Source: Actinomycetes bacterium
Lineage (GTDB): Bacteria; Actinomycetota; Actinomycetes; Nanopelagicales; Nanopelagicaceae
Reading direction: 5' to 3'
DNA length: 45,112 bases
Assembly (NCBI GenBank): GCA_025360085.1
Contig: JANYCW010000042.1
Location: 1 to 45,112 of the forward strand
Below the pieces are notes generated by a model. That model had not been told where the DNA came from. It saw nothing but the letters and a program-made list of their open reading frames with translations, and did not search any database. The stretch's first letter is position 1, and every line of letters begins with the position of its first letter. Below are positions 27,919 to 36,067 of the stretch, piece by piece. The translations under genes were made by a program, and so were the position numbers.

Positions 27919-29580
27919 TTAAGACTCCCTCCAGTGAGAAGTCATGGGTAGTCGACGATCCTTTCCAAAGGCACGGGCTGAAATCTTGGTACCAGGTGGA
28001 TACTGGCGTCGTTTGTATTCAGCATTATCAACGAGAGAAATCACACGGGTAATAAGTGCAGGATCAAAACCATCTTTAAGCAAAACTTCATAGCCATGAT
28101 CTTGGTCAACATACAACCGAAGAATCTGATCTAATAATTCGTAGTCAGGAAGTGAGTCAGAGTCCTTTTGATCTGGTTTCAGTTCTGCGCTGGGCTCTTT
28201 GGTTATTGAGCGCTCCGGAATGGGAGGCACAGATCCCGCGCTTTCTGCCTGCGTATTTCGCCACCGAGCCAATCTCCAGACATCAGTTTTGTAAATATCT
28301 TTTATTGGGGCAAAGCCACCGACGGCATCACCGTAAAGAGTTGAATACCCAACTGCGAGTTCGCTCTTATTTCCCGTCGCTAAAACAATATGTCCTTCAG
28401 AATTTGAAATTCCCATCAATGTTGTACCGCGCACGCGGGCTTGCAAATTTTCTTCGGCTAAGCCTTTTAAATCAAGGATTTCCATAAAGCTAGCGACCAT
28501 TGGGGCAATGGATTCTGTGCGAAAATTAATTCCAGTGGCATCGGCCAAAGCATGGGCATCTTCCATTGAGTGATTTGATGAGTATTTACTGGGCATGGCA
28601 ACGCCATAAACATTATGTGCACCGAGAGCATCGATGGCAATTGCGGCGACTACTGCCGAATCAATTCCGCCAGATAGTCCAAGAACCACCGAACGAAATC
28701 CATTTTTGACAATGTAATCACGCAGGCCAAAAACTAGGCCTTGCCACATTTCGGCGTTATCACTTAAACGGTCGGCGATTACTGGACGGAGGTCATCAGT
28801 AAGGGTGGTTGGCTCGCTTGAAATCACGACATCTGGAATTGACGTCTCAGTACTGCACTCAATGTCTGTTACTAAAACTACATCCTCAAACTGGGTGGCA
28901 CGAGAAATCAACGCCCCGTTTTTATCGACAACTATGGAGTCACCATCAAAAACTAAATCATCTTGACCACCCGTCATATTGACATAGACCAGTGGGGCTC
29001 CGACCTCTCGTGCACGTTTTTGAACTAATGCCAATCGCACGTCATCTTTATTTCGCTCGTAAGGTGAGCCATTTGGAACGAGGACTAAACCAGGGTTGCC
29101 TATGGCAACATCATCGAGTGCGTGCCATATATCTTCACAAATTGCGATTGCGACATCGACACCGTGAATTCGAACCACAAGGGTTTGATCACCGGCGGTA
29201 AAATTTCTAAACTCATCAAAAACACCATAATTTGGTAAGTGGCGTTTAACATAGCGGGCGACAATCTTGCGTTCAAAAATTATAGCTACCGCATTTTCAG
29301 GTGAACCCTGTGGCGATGTATCTAAATAACCAATGACGGCGACAATATCTCCGCTTATATCCTTGGCGATTTTGCCAATGCTGACCTTGCTTGCAGCTTG
29401 AAAAGATTGTCGCAGAGCTAAATCCTCTACCGGATATCCGGTCACCATCATCTCTGGAAAAACCACTATGTGTGCGCCCGAACTCTTAGCCGATGCAATG
29501 CTGGATGCAATCAGATTGCGATTGCCTCCAAGATCTCCTACTGTCGGATTTACTTGGGCTAGCGCCACTCGCAGCTTCAT
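27919..29580 (-). CDS. nadE: Glutamine-dependent NAD+ synthetase
   Basis: Converts nicotinic acid adenine dinucleotide to NAD+ using ATP and glutamine amide nitrogen. The 553-residue two-domain protein has an N-terminal nitrilase-like glutaminase domain with the triad Glu in VVFPEMMVTGYP, Lys in KRHLPNYGVFDE, and Cys in ICEDIWHA. The C-terminal synthetase begins near residue 270 and carries the ATP PP-loop LGLSGGIDSAVVA, then ATGNKSELAVGYSTLYGD. ATG 29580 has TACTCT (29592-29587) 6 nt upstream, so the mRNA is probably leaderless. It diverges from panB, both supplying cofactors. Confidence 0.94.
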   Translation of the reverse strand: MKLRVALAQVNPTVGDLGGNRNLIASSIASAKSSGAHIVVFPEMMVTGYPVEDLALRQSFQAASKVSIGKIAKDISGDIVAVIGYLDTSPQGSPENAVAIIFERKIVARYVKRHLPNYGVFDEFRNFTAGDQTLVVRIHGVDVAIAICEDIWHALDDVAIGNPGLVLVPNGSPYERNKDDVRLALVQKRAREVGAPLVYVNMTGGQDDLVFDGDSIVVDKNGALISRATQFEDVVLVTDIECSTETSIPDVVISSEPTTLTDDLRPVIADRLSDNAEMWQGLVFGLRDYIVKNGFRSVVLGLSGGIDSAVVAAIAIDALGAHNVYGVAMPSKYSSNHSMEDAHALADATGINFRTESIAPMVASFMEILDLKGLAEENLQARVRGTTLMGISNSEGHIVLATGNKSELAVGYSTLYGDAVGGFAPIKDIYKTDVWRLARWRNTQAESAGSVPPIPERSITKEPSAELKPDQKDSDSLPDYELLDQILRLYVDQDHGYEVLLKDGFDPALITRVISLVDNAEYKRRQYPPGTKISARAFGKDRRLPMTSHWRES

Positions 29581-29586
29581 TTTTCA

Positions 29587-29592
29587 AGAGTA
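29587..29592 (-). promoter_or_regulatory. Leaderless -10 element of nadE
   Basis: TACTCT on the minus strand, 6 nt before the nadE ATG at 29580. The -35 position coincides with the GGTACC repeats described separately. Confidence 0.45.
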
Positions 29593-29596
29593 ACAG

Positions 29597-29618
29597 GGGT
29601 ACCCTTGTGCAGGTACCC
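29597..29618. repeat. Tandem GGTACCC motifs between nadE and panB
   Basis: GGTACCC occurs at 29598-29604 and 29612-29618, a direct repeat with 14-bp period. Because GGGTACC (29597-29603) and GGTACCC (29612-29618) are also inverted copies, it forms a 7-bp stem with an 8-nt loop. TACCCT within it (29600-29605) is a possible plus-strand -10 for panB. It may be an operator controlling both genes. Confidence 0.4.
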
Positions 29619-29656
29619 GGGGACTTGCAGAAAGCGAGCGTCGAGGAGAGGGCAAT

Positions 29657-30469
29657 ATGGAGAGCTTGTATGGCGGTGCAATGCACCGACGCGTAACAAT
29701 TCTGGATTTAGCCGCGGCCAAAACCCGAGGCGAAAAATGGGCGATGTTGACTTCCTATGAACAAATGAGCGCCGAGATTTTCGATGAGGCCGGAATCCCA
29801 GTTTTGCTGGTTGGCGATAGTGCAGGAAATAATTTTCTGGGCATGGAAAATACAATTCCCGTAACGGTCGATGAATTAATTCCACTTACTCGCGCCGTTG
29901 TGCGTGCTTCAAAACGCGCGTTGGTCGTTGCCGATCTCCCATTCGGCTCATATGAAAGCTCCCCTGATGTGGCTTTAGCCACAAGTACACGATTTTTCAA
30001 AGAGTCAGGCGCGATGGCAGTAAAGATTGAAGGTGCACACTTAAAAACAATCGAAAAACTAAGCGGATCTGGAATACCTGTCATGGGTCACGTTGGTCTG
30101 ACCCCACAATCGCTCCATCAATTAGGTGGATATCGAGTTCAAGGTCGCATTGATGGTGACAACATTCTGGAGGCCGCGATAGCTATTGAAAAAGCCGGAG
30201 CGTTTGCCATTGTGTTAGAGTTGATGTCGGCAGATTTAGCGGGGAAGATAACCTCAGCCCTTTCTATTCCCACAATCGGAATTGGAGCGGGGGTTAACTG
30301 CGATGCTCAGGTTTTGGTGTGGACGGATTTGATGGGTTTAACTAAAAATCCTCCCAAACTAGCTAAGGCCTATCGCAATATGCGCGGAGAAATGCTGGCC
30401 GCCGCCGCTGAGTTTGCCTTAGATGTGAAGACTGGTGAATTCCCCGGACCTGCCCAGACATACAACTAA
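29657..30469 (+). CDS. panB: 3-methyl-2-oxobutanoate hydroxymethyltransferase
   Basis: Forms ketopantoate from 2-oxoisovalerate and methylenetetrahydrofolate in pantothenate/CoA synthesis. In 270 residues: WAMLTSYEQMSAEIFDEAGI, the metal-binding Asp in LLVGDSAGN and VADLPFGSY, the Glu in KIEGAH, and the general base region around AIVLELM, ending with GIGAGVNCDAQVLVW. ATG 29657 follows GGAGAGG by 5 nt. Start codons further in (ATG 29681) are possible but conserved sequence begins after both. The MFS gene follows 10 bp downstream. It shares the substrate 2-oxoisovalerate with leuA. Confidence 0.93.
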   Translation: MESLYGGAMHRRVTILDLAAAKTRGEKWAMLTSYEQMSAEIFDEAGIPVLLVGDSAGNNFLGMENTIPVTVDELIPLTRAVVRASKRALVVADLPFGSYESSPDVALATSTRFFKESGAMAVKIEGAHLKTIEKLSGSGIPVMGHVGLTPQSLHQLGGYRVQGRIDGDNILEAAIAIEKAGAFAIVLELMSADLAGKITSALSIPTIGIGAGVNCDAQVLVWTDLMGLTKNPPKLAKAYRNMRGEMLAAAAEFALDVKTGEFPGPAQTYN

Positions 30470-30479
30470 ACTTTCGAGC
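30467..30479 (+). promoter_or_regulatory. Leaderless -10 element of the MFS gene
   Basis: TAAACT (30467-30472) includes the panB stop codon and is 7 nt before the ATG at 30480. It supports that start over an upstream ATG at 30435 inside panB. Confidence 0.4.
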
Positions 30480-31748
30480 ATGGCCCGAATCGCGATAGAT
30501 ATTTCGCCCTTGAAAAAGTCGGCAGATTTTAGAAACTTATGGGCGGCAGGGCTCATTACTTATATGGGTTCTATGATCACCTATGTTGCCGTGCCATTTC
30601 AGATAAAAGAGATGACCAACTCTTACGTGGCAGTTGCGCTAAGCGCTGCTATAGAGATTATCCCACTGATAATTTTCGGCCTTTATGGTGGAACCTTGGC
30701 CGATTACGTGGATCGCAAGAAGATGGTCTGGGCAACCGAGGCCGCCTCTCTCATCTTGACCTCAATTCTTTTAATTAATGCTTTGCTTCCAGAGCCCAAT
30801 CTCATTTTAATTTATGTGGTCTCTGGATTATTTGCAGCAGTAAATGGACTGCAAAGACCGAGCATGGATGCCGCACTACCTCGACTGGTGGAGCATAAAG
30901 ATTTACCCGCCGCTAGTGCATTGATGAGTCTTCGTTGGCAACTTGGGGTAATCGTTGGTCCAACAATTGGTGGAATTCTAATCTCTACTTTTTCAATCTC
31001 AGTGGGTTTTGCCGCCGATGTTTTTACATTCCTAGTCTCATTAATTTTTCTCTCTCGCGTGCGCTCAATTCCTGCATCCAAAGGAGCAGGAAAGCCATCT
31101 CTGGCTGGTTTATTAGATGGCATCCGATATGCATTTAGACGACAGGATCTGCTCGGTACTTATCTAATAGATTTAGCTGCAATGTTTTTTGCAATGCCAA
31201 CGGCATTGATTCCTTTTTGGGCCGATCAGCTTGGAACACCATGGGCCTTAGGTCTGCTCTACGCTGCAGGTACGGCTGGATCGCTTATCGTTACTTTGAC
31301 ATCGGGATGGACTAAAAACTACTCACGTCATGGTCGGGCAATCATGTGGGCGGCGATGGGTTGGGGTACGGCAATTGCCTTGGCTGGCATATGGAACTCA
31401 CTCATCCTAGTGCTGCTCTTTCTGACCCTTGCCGGCGCATCTGACATGGTCAGTGCAATATTTCGATCAACAATGTGGAACCAAACAATTCCAGATAATT
31501 TACGAGGTCGCTTGGCTGGAATCGAACTTCTCTCTTACTCAATTGGGCCTTTAGCAGGACAGATGCGCGCGGCCACAATGGCGGCTGCTACAAGTTTGGC
31601 CTTTTCAGTAACATTCGGAGGGGTTGTCTGTGTGATTGCTGTCGGATTACTCGCGATTTTTATGCCTAAATTTCGCCGATATGACGCTAAAACCAATGAG
31701 TATGCGCTAGCAAAACTTCGTGAGAATGAAAAGTTAGAAAATAATTGA
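30480..31748 (+). CDS. MFS transporter, EntS-like exporter family
   Basis: A 422-residue membrane protein with about 12 hydrophobic segments. The MFS signature between TM2 and TM3 is visible as GLYGGTLADYVDRKKMVW, and the NGLQRPSMDAALPRLVEHKDLPAASALMS region is typical of the EntS/MFS_3 exporters. The N-terminus (ISPLKKSADFRNLWAAGL) matches that family too. Substrate unknown; relatives export siderophores, drugs or lipids. The frame opens at ATG 30435 within panB, but ATG 30480 is preferred because of the -10 hexamer and family alignment. Followed by an intergenic gap of 170 bp. Confidence 0.85.
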   Translation: MARIAIDISPLKKSADFRNLWAAGLITYMGSMITYVAVPFQIKEMTNSYVAVALSAAIEIIPLIIFGLYGGTLADYVDRKKMVWATEAASLILTSILLINALLPEPNLILIYVVSGLFAAVNGLQRPSMDAALPRLVEHKDLPAASALMSLRWQLGVIVGPTIGGILISTFSISVGFAADVFTFLVSLIFLSRVRSIPASKGAGKPSLAGLLDGIRYAFRRQDLLGTYLIDLAAMFFAMPTALIPFWADQLGTPWALGLLYAAGTAGSLIVTLTSGWTKNYSRHGRAIMWAAMGWGTAIALAGIWNSLILVLLFLTLAGASDMVSAIFRSTMWNQTIPDNLRGRLAGIELLSYSIGPLAGQMRAATMAAATSLAFSVTFGGVVCVIAVGLLAIFMPKFRRYDAKTNEYALAKLRENEKLENN

Positions 31749-31918
31749 CCATCTCTCTTTCAAATTTTTCCATGAATGCATAAAAAAATAGAAAAAAGAA
31801 ACTGCGACACGCACTCAATTATTTTCTCGACAATGTGGCATTTTCTCCCAATTAGTGTCACGCTTGTCCACGAAAAGGTTTGGGTGACGGATCCGAACCA
31901 TTCCGATAGGAGAAGTAC
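31749..31918 (+). other. Upstream region of the Lys-rich repeat gene
   Basis: A 170-bp gap with A-rich tracts just after the MFS stop. It must hold the promoter of the next gene, probably within 31830-31890, but I cannot assign hexamers safely. AGGAGA at 31909-31914 or next to it serves as ribosome-binding site. No other gene is seen. Confidence 0.35.
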
Positions 31919-32263
31919 GTGGCCGCAGCAAAGAAAGCAGCACCTAAGAAGCGCAAGAAGGCAGCTGTGAAAGCAGCAGCTCCAAAGAAGCGCAAGAAGG
32001 CAGCTGTGAAAGCAGCAGCACCAAAGAAGCGCAAAAAGGCAGTAGCTAAGAAAGCTGCTCCAAAGAAGCGCAAGAAGGCAGCTGTGAAAGCAGCTGCTCC
32101 AAAGAAGCGCAAGAAGGCAGCTGTTAAGAAAGCTGCTCCAAAGAAGCGCAAGAAGGCAGCTGTTAAGAAAGCTGCTCCAAAGAAGCGCAAGAAGGCAGCA
32201 GCTAAGAAAGTAGTAGCTGCAGCTGCAGCACCAAAGAAGCGCAAGAAGGCAGCAGCTAAGTAA
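31919..32263 (+). CDS. Lys/Ala/Pro-rich repeat protein, histone H1-like
   Basis: A 114-residue highly basic protein built almost entirely from eight PKKRKKA units joined by Ala/Val/Lys linkers of five to ten residues. It resembles the C-terminal tails of histone H1, HupB/HU and bacterial H1-like proteins, so it probably coats or compacts DNA or binds RNA; no folded domain is present. Start is GTG at 31919 with AGGAGA about 6 nt upstream, and the gene ends at a strong terminator, suggesting high expression as a single-gene unit. The repeats are nearly identical in DNA, so length could vary between strains by slippage or recombination. Confidence 0.8.
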   Translation: MAAAKKAAPKKRKKAAVKAAAPKKRKKAAVKAAAPKKRKKAVAKKAAPKKRKKAAVKAAAPKKRKKAAVKKAAPKKRKKAAVKKAAPKKRKKAAAKKVVAAAAAPKKRKKAAAK

Positions 32264-32272
32264 TTAGCAATT

Positions 32273-32308
32273 AAAAAAACCCGCCACTTACATGTGGCGG
32301 GTTTTTTT
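32273..32308. terminator. Strong bidirectional rho-independent terminator
   Basis: CCCGCCAC (32280-32287), 6-nt loop, GTGGCGGG (32294-32301), flanked by seven A on the left and seven T on the right. It ends the Lys-rich repeat gene on the plus strand and the convergent MarR gene on the minus strand (stop at 32318). It is the best terminator in the window. Confidence 0.92.
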
Positions 32309-32317
32309 ATGGAGTTT

Positions 32318-32800
32318 TTATTTCTCGGCACTCTCTTTACGAAGTGACTCTTGAATTCGAGAGAAAATTTTGAAGAGGTTCTCTTGATCTTCTCTGCTTA
32401 AGTGGTTTACGAATCTCTCGCGAACACTCTCAACATGATCTGGTGCCGCGGCAACAATTGCTTTCCAACCTTTAGGTGTCATTACTGCGAAATATCCACG
32501 CTTATCCGATGGGCATGCCTCACGCCTTACCCAACCGGCTTTCTCCATAACTTTCATTCGATGCGATAGCCGCGAGCGCGAGAGCAGACCAATCTCTGCA
32601 AGTTCACTCATACGCATCTTTCGATCAGGGGCATCACTTAACGCGGCTAAAATCTCATAATCAGGCATTGACAAATCGTGACCAACTAAATCATTATCTA
32701 AAGCCTCTAATAATCGACGACTAGCGATGATGTAACTGCGCCAGGCCTTCATTTCGGCTGGGCTAAGCCACTGCGGTGCGATAACGTTTTGCTCTGGCAT
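32318..32800 (-). CDS. MarR-family transcriptional regulator
   Basis: A 160-residue winged helix-turn-helix regulator. The HTH is in MRMSELAEIGLLSRSRLSHRMKVMEKAGWVRREACPSDKRG, whose final DKRG-type wing is the family hallmark; helices before and after supply the dimer interface. Ligand unknown. It diverges from the M13 peptidase gene. ATG 32800 has TAGACT (32812-32807) 6 nt upstream and TTGAAG 16 nt before that; the latter lies in a palindrome (GTTGAA-CC-TTCAAC) typical of a MarR operator, so autoregulation is likely and control of the peptidase gene possible. Confidence 0.88.
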   Translation of the reverse strand: MPEQNVIAPQWLSPAEMKAWRSYIIASRRLLEALDNDLVGHDLSMPDYEILAALSDAPDRKMRMSELAEIGLLSRSRLSHRMKVMEKAGWVRREACPSDKRGYFAVMTPKGWKAIVAAAPDHVESVRERFVNHLSREDQENLFKIFSRIQESLRKESAEK

Positions 32801-32806
32801 AAGGAG

Positions 32807-32835
32807 AGTCTACGCTAAGACGTTGAACCTTCAAC
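32807..32835 (-). promoter_or_regulatory. MarR gene promoter with overlapping palindromic operator
   Basis: Minus strand TTGAAG (32834-32829), 16-nt spacer, TAGACT (32812-32807), 6 nt to the ATG. The inverted repeat GTTGAA (32822-32827), CC, TTCAAC (32830-32835) covers the -35 region and lies 26 bp upstream of the divergent peptidase start. The TTGA-TCAA core is common in MarR sites. Confidence 0.55.
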
Positions 32836-32860
32836 TACTTTTGCCTAAGGGAGTTCACAC

Positions 32861-34828
32861 ATGCCAATCAGCCCTATTACCCCTCTTAGCCCTAGTGGTT
32901 TAGATTTTAGCCACATCGACCCAACGGTTCGTATTCAAGATGATCTCTATCGCCACTTCAACGGAGGGTGGCTAAAAACCGCGGTTATCCCGCCGGATCG
33001 AGCCAGCGACGGCGCATTTGCAACTCTTCGCGACTTATCTGAACAACAGGTACGAGCCATTATCGAAAGCGCCACCGGATCAGGCGATGCCACAAAGATC
33101 GGGAATCTATACGCATCATTTATGGCAGCCGATGCAATTGAGTCAAAAGGCTATACACCGATTCTCAACAATCTTGCACGTGCCGATTCGATTCAAACTC
33201 TGTCGGATTTTATTTCGGCTATGTCATGGCTTGAAGCACGCGGCCTCGGTGGTGTTTTTGGATCTTTTATTTACGCCGACCAGATGGATGCATCGAGAAA
33301 TATTCTCTACTTAACACAAGGTGGAATCTCCCTTCCCGACGAGTCGTACTATCGCGAAGAAAAGTACGCCGACATTCGAAGCGCATTTCTGACCCACGTT
33401 GAGGCCATGTTTTCACTCGTTGGAATTGCAAATGGAGCGGATCTGGCTTCCAAAATACTTAACCTTGAAACACACATCGCAAGCTTCCACTTTGATGCAG
33501 TCAAAAATCGCGATGCAACATTGACGTATAACAAGTTGAGTCGAGCCGAAATCGTTGCCCTGATGCCCGCTTTCGACTTCGAAATTTACTTATCAGCTGG
33601 AGAGATACCGGGCGTGGTTTTAGCCTCTCTCATTGTTCAGCAACCTTCATTTTTTACGGGCCTCTCAGAAATTCTCTCTCACTTCGATCGTGATTCATGG
33701 GTTGCCTGGCTTAAGTGGAACATCATCAGTGGATCAGCGAGTTATCTTTCTAGTGATTTAGTAAATCAAAACTTCGCTTTCTACGGCAAAACTCTCTCGG
33801 GTACCCCTGAACTTCGCGAGCGCTGGAAGCGTGCTGTTTCTATGGTTGAAGGATCACTCGGTGAAGCGGTCGGTAAAACCTATGTAGAGCGGCATTTTCC
33901 ACCGGAGGCCAAGATGGCAATGGAGCAACTTGTCGCCAACTTAATCCAGGCTTATCGCATAAGCATAAATGAGCTGGATTGGATGAGTGATGATACAAAA
34001 CTTAAGGCGCTAGAAAAACTTAATAAATTTACGCCAAAAATCGGCTATCCCCATAAGTGGCGCGATTATTCGGGGCTTCAGAGTGAACCACATGATCTCT
34101 TTGCAAATATCGGCCACGTTAACAAATTCCAACGTGATTTTGAGTTAGCCAAGATTGGCCAGCCCGTAGATCGCGATGAGTGGCATATGACGCCACAGAC
34201 CGTCAATGCCTATTACAACCCCGTCATGAACGAGATTGTCTTTCCTGCAGCTATTTTGCAATCTCCATTTTTTTCACTCGATGCAGATGATGCCATGAAC
34301 TACGGCTCAATTGGAGCGGTCATTGGCCATGAAATCGGCCATGGTTTTGATGATCAAGGCTCAAAGTATGATGGAGATGGAGCACTCAACAACTGGTGGA
34401 GTGAAACCGATCGCACCGCATTTGAACTTCGATCTAATGCCCTCATCGAGCAGTACAACAAACTACGCCCCGAAGAAACGCCTGACATCACCGTTAATGG
34501 TGCACTTACTGTTGGCGAGAATATCGGTGACCTGGGGGGCTTAACCATTGCCTACAAGGCCTATCAAATTTCATTAGCTGGAAAACGATCTCCAGTAATC
34601 GATGGCTTCACAGGCGAGCAACGTCTATTTTTTGGCTGGGCACAAGCCTGGCGAGGAAAAGTGCGGTCTGAAGAACAACGTCGCCGGATTGCAACCGATC
34701 CGCACTCCCCTAATGAGTTCCGTTGCAACGTGATTGTCAGTAACTTCACTCCCTTTTATGATGCTTTTGAGGTTACGGAAAAAGATGCGTTATGGCGGGA
34801 TGAAAAATCCCGCATTCAGATTTGGTAG
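32861..34828 (+). CDS. M13-family zinc metallopeptidase (PepO/neprilysin-like)
   Basis: A 655-residue endopeptidase that would cut small peptides. The zinc site is HEIGH (H490, E491, H494) and the third ligand is E553 in ENIGDLGG; the 63-residue spacing from the first His equals that of neprilysin. NAYYNPVMNEIVFPAAILQ upstream of the site binds substrate, as in the family. There is no signal peptide or membrane anchor, so the enzyme is cytosolic, unlike animal members. A ribosome-binding site (AGGGAG, 7 nt) precedes ATG 32861. It is divergent from a MarR regulator and 3 bp upstream of tgt. Together with the Dpp transporter it may serve peptide use. Confidence 0.9.
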   Translation: MPISPITPLSPSGLDFSHIDPTVRIQDDLYRHFNGGWLKTAVIPPDRASDGAFATLRDLSEQQVRAIIESATGSGDATKIGNLYASFMAADAIESKGYTPILNNLARADSIQTLSDFISAMSWLEARGLGGVFGSFIYADQMDASRNILYLTQGGISLPDESYYREEKYADIRSAFLTHVEAMFSLVGIANGADLASKILNLETHIASFHFDAVKNRDATLTYNKLSRAEIVALMPAFDFEIYLSAGEIPGVVLASLIVQQPSFFTGLSEILSHFDRDSWVAWLKWNIISGSASYLSSDLVNQNFAFYGKTLSGTPELRERWKRAVSMVEGSLGEAVGKTYVERHFPPEAKMAMEQLVANLIQAYRISINELDWMSDDTKLKALEKLNKFTPKIGYPHKWRDYSGLQSEPHDLFANIGHVNKFQRDFELAKIGQPVDRDEWHMTPQTVNAYYNPVMNEIVFPAAILQSPFFSLDADDAMNYGSIGAVIGHEIGHGFDDQGSKYDGDGALNNWWSETDRTAFELRSNALIEQYNKLRPEETPDITVNGALTVGENIGDLGGLTIAYKAYQISLAGKRSPVIDGFTGEQRLFFGWAQAWRGKVRSEEQRRRIATDPHSPNEFRCNVIVSNFTPFYDAFEVTEKDALWRDEKSRIQIW

Positions 34829-34831
34829 CGC

Positions 34832-36067
34832 GTGGATTTCTCTTTTGATATCAGGCACGCCTCAAGTGATTCCTTAGCGCGCGTTGGCACAATTACAACG
34901 CCTCATGGGCAGATTCAAACACCCGCATTTATTCCGGTTGGCACTAAAGCCACGGTTAAATCAGTACTTCCAGAGGCCATGGCCGATCTTGGCGCGCAAG
35001 CTTTGCTTGCTAATGCCTATCACTTGTACTTACAACCTGGCACCGACATCATCGATGAGGCTGGTGGGCTAAGCGAATTCATGAACTGGCCCGGCCCAAC
35101 TTTCACAGATTCAGGTGGCTTTCAAGTTTTATCATTGGGAGTTGGTTTCAAAAAAGTTTTGGCGATGGATAGTAAGACTTTTCGAGCAGATGATGTTATT
35201 GCCGATAACAAAGCGCGGCTGGCCCATGTCGATGACGAAGGTGTCACCTTTAAATCTCACTTGGATGGATCCATTCATCGTTTTACTCCAGAGATATCAA
35301 TGCAGGTCCAACACCAAATAGGTGCCGACATAATTTTTGCCTTTGATGAGTGCACCACGTTGCATAACACTCGCGGCTACCAAGAGCAGGCCATCGATCG
35401 CACTCACGCATGGGCGCTTAGATGTTTAGATGAACATAGAAAATTGAGCGAGGAGCGAAAGATCAATCCATACCAAGCCCTCTTCGGTGTAATCCAGGGA
35501 GCCCAGTACGAAGATCTACGAAAAAAGGCGGCCAGTGATTTGGGCCAGATGCAATCATCAGGAATTAAATTCGATGGCTTTGGAATCGGCGGTGCGATGG
35601 ACAAAGAGGCCCTTGGCACAATCATCACATGGGTCAATGAAGTACTTCCTGAAGATAAACCTAAACATTTATTAGGTATCGGTGCGCCAGAGGACTTGTT
35701 TGTTGGAGTTGAAAACGGAATCGACACCTTTGACTGCGTTTTGGCATCCCGAATCGCACGCACAAGCGCCGTGTACACGATGGAAGGGCGTTTTAACCTA
35801 TCTAACAGCCGTTTTAAGCGCGATTTCACCGCCATAGACGATGAATGTGACTGTTATACGTGTACGCACTACACGCGGGCATATATGCACCATGTTTTTC
35901 GTAGTAAAGAAATCATCGCAGCAACTCTTGCAACGATTCACAACGAGCGTTTTATTGTGCGACTAGTCGATCAGATGCGCCAAGCCTTATTAGATGGAAA
36001 TTTTATCGACATGAAGGCCGACTTTCTGGGCCGCTACAAACACCGAAGTGGACAGTCAAGAGATTAA
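34832..36067 (+). CDS. tgt: tRNA-guanine(34) transglycosylase
   Basis: Exchanges guanine 34 for a queuine precursor in tRNAs with GUN anticodons (Asp, Asn, His, Tyr). The 411-residue protein has the active-site region TFTDSGGFQVLSLG, the nucleophile Asp in GIDTFDCVLASRIAR, GIGGAMDKE, and the zinc site CDCYTCTHYTRAY followed by a conserved His. Start is GTG at 34832, 3 bp after the peptidase stop, so co-transcribed. Queuosine synthesis genes are not in the window. The tRNA-Asn here has the U33-G34-U35 substrate motif. It overlaps the 3' end of zwf by 4 bp on the other strand. Confidence 0.93.
   Translation: MDFSFDIRHASSDSLARVGTITTPHGQIQTPAFIPVGTKATVKSVLPEAMADLGAQALLANAYHLYLQPGTDIIDEAGGLSEFMNWPGPTFTDSGGFQVLSLGVGFKKVLAMDSKTFRADDVIADNKARLAHVDDEGVTFKSHLDGSIHRFTPEISMQVQHQIGADIIFAFDECTTLHNTRGYQEQAIDRTHAWALRCLDEHRKLSEERKINPYQALFGVIQGAQYEDLRKKAASDLGQMQSSGIKFDGFGIGGAMDKEALGTIITWVNEVLPEDKPKHLLGIGAPEDLFVGVENGIDTFDCVLASRIARTSAVYTMEGRFNLSNSRFKRDFTAIDDECDCYTCTHYTRAYMHHVFRSKEIIAATLATIHNERFIVRLVDQMRQALLDGNFIDMKADFLGRYKHRSGQSRD

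Noticed and set aside
27780-28050. Plus-strand open frame across the cysK-nadE gap and the end of nadE
   Set aside because: No start codon with support, half of it is antisense to nadE, and no family is recognised.
31919-32263. PKKRKK units as nuclear localisation signals
   Set aside because: The likeness to the SV40-type signal is a by-product of Lys/Arg repeats; context is bacterial and DNA or RNA binding is the simpler reading.
31858-32331. Minus-strand frame of about 157 codons with repeated FLRFFGAA-like units
   Set aside because: It is the mirror of the Lys-rich repeats on the plus strand and spans the terminator; the plus-strand gene has a ribosome-binding site and sensible composition.
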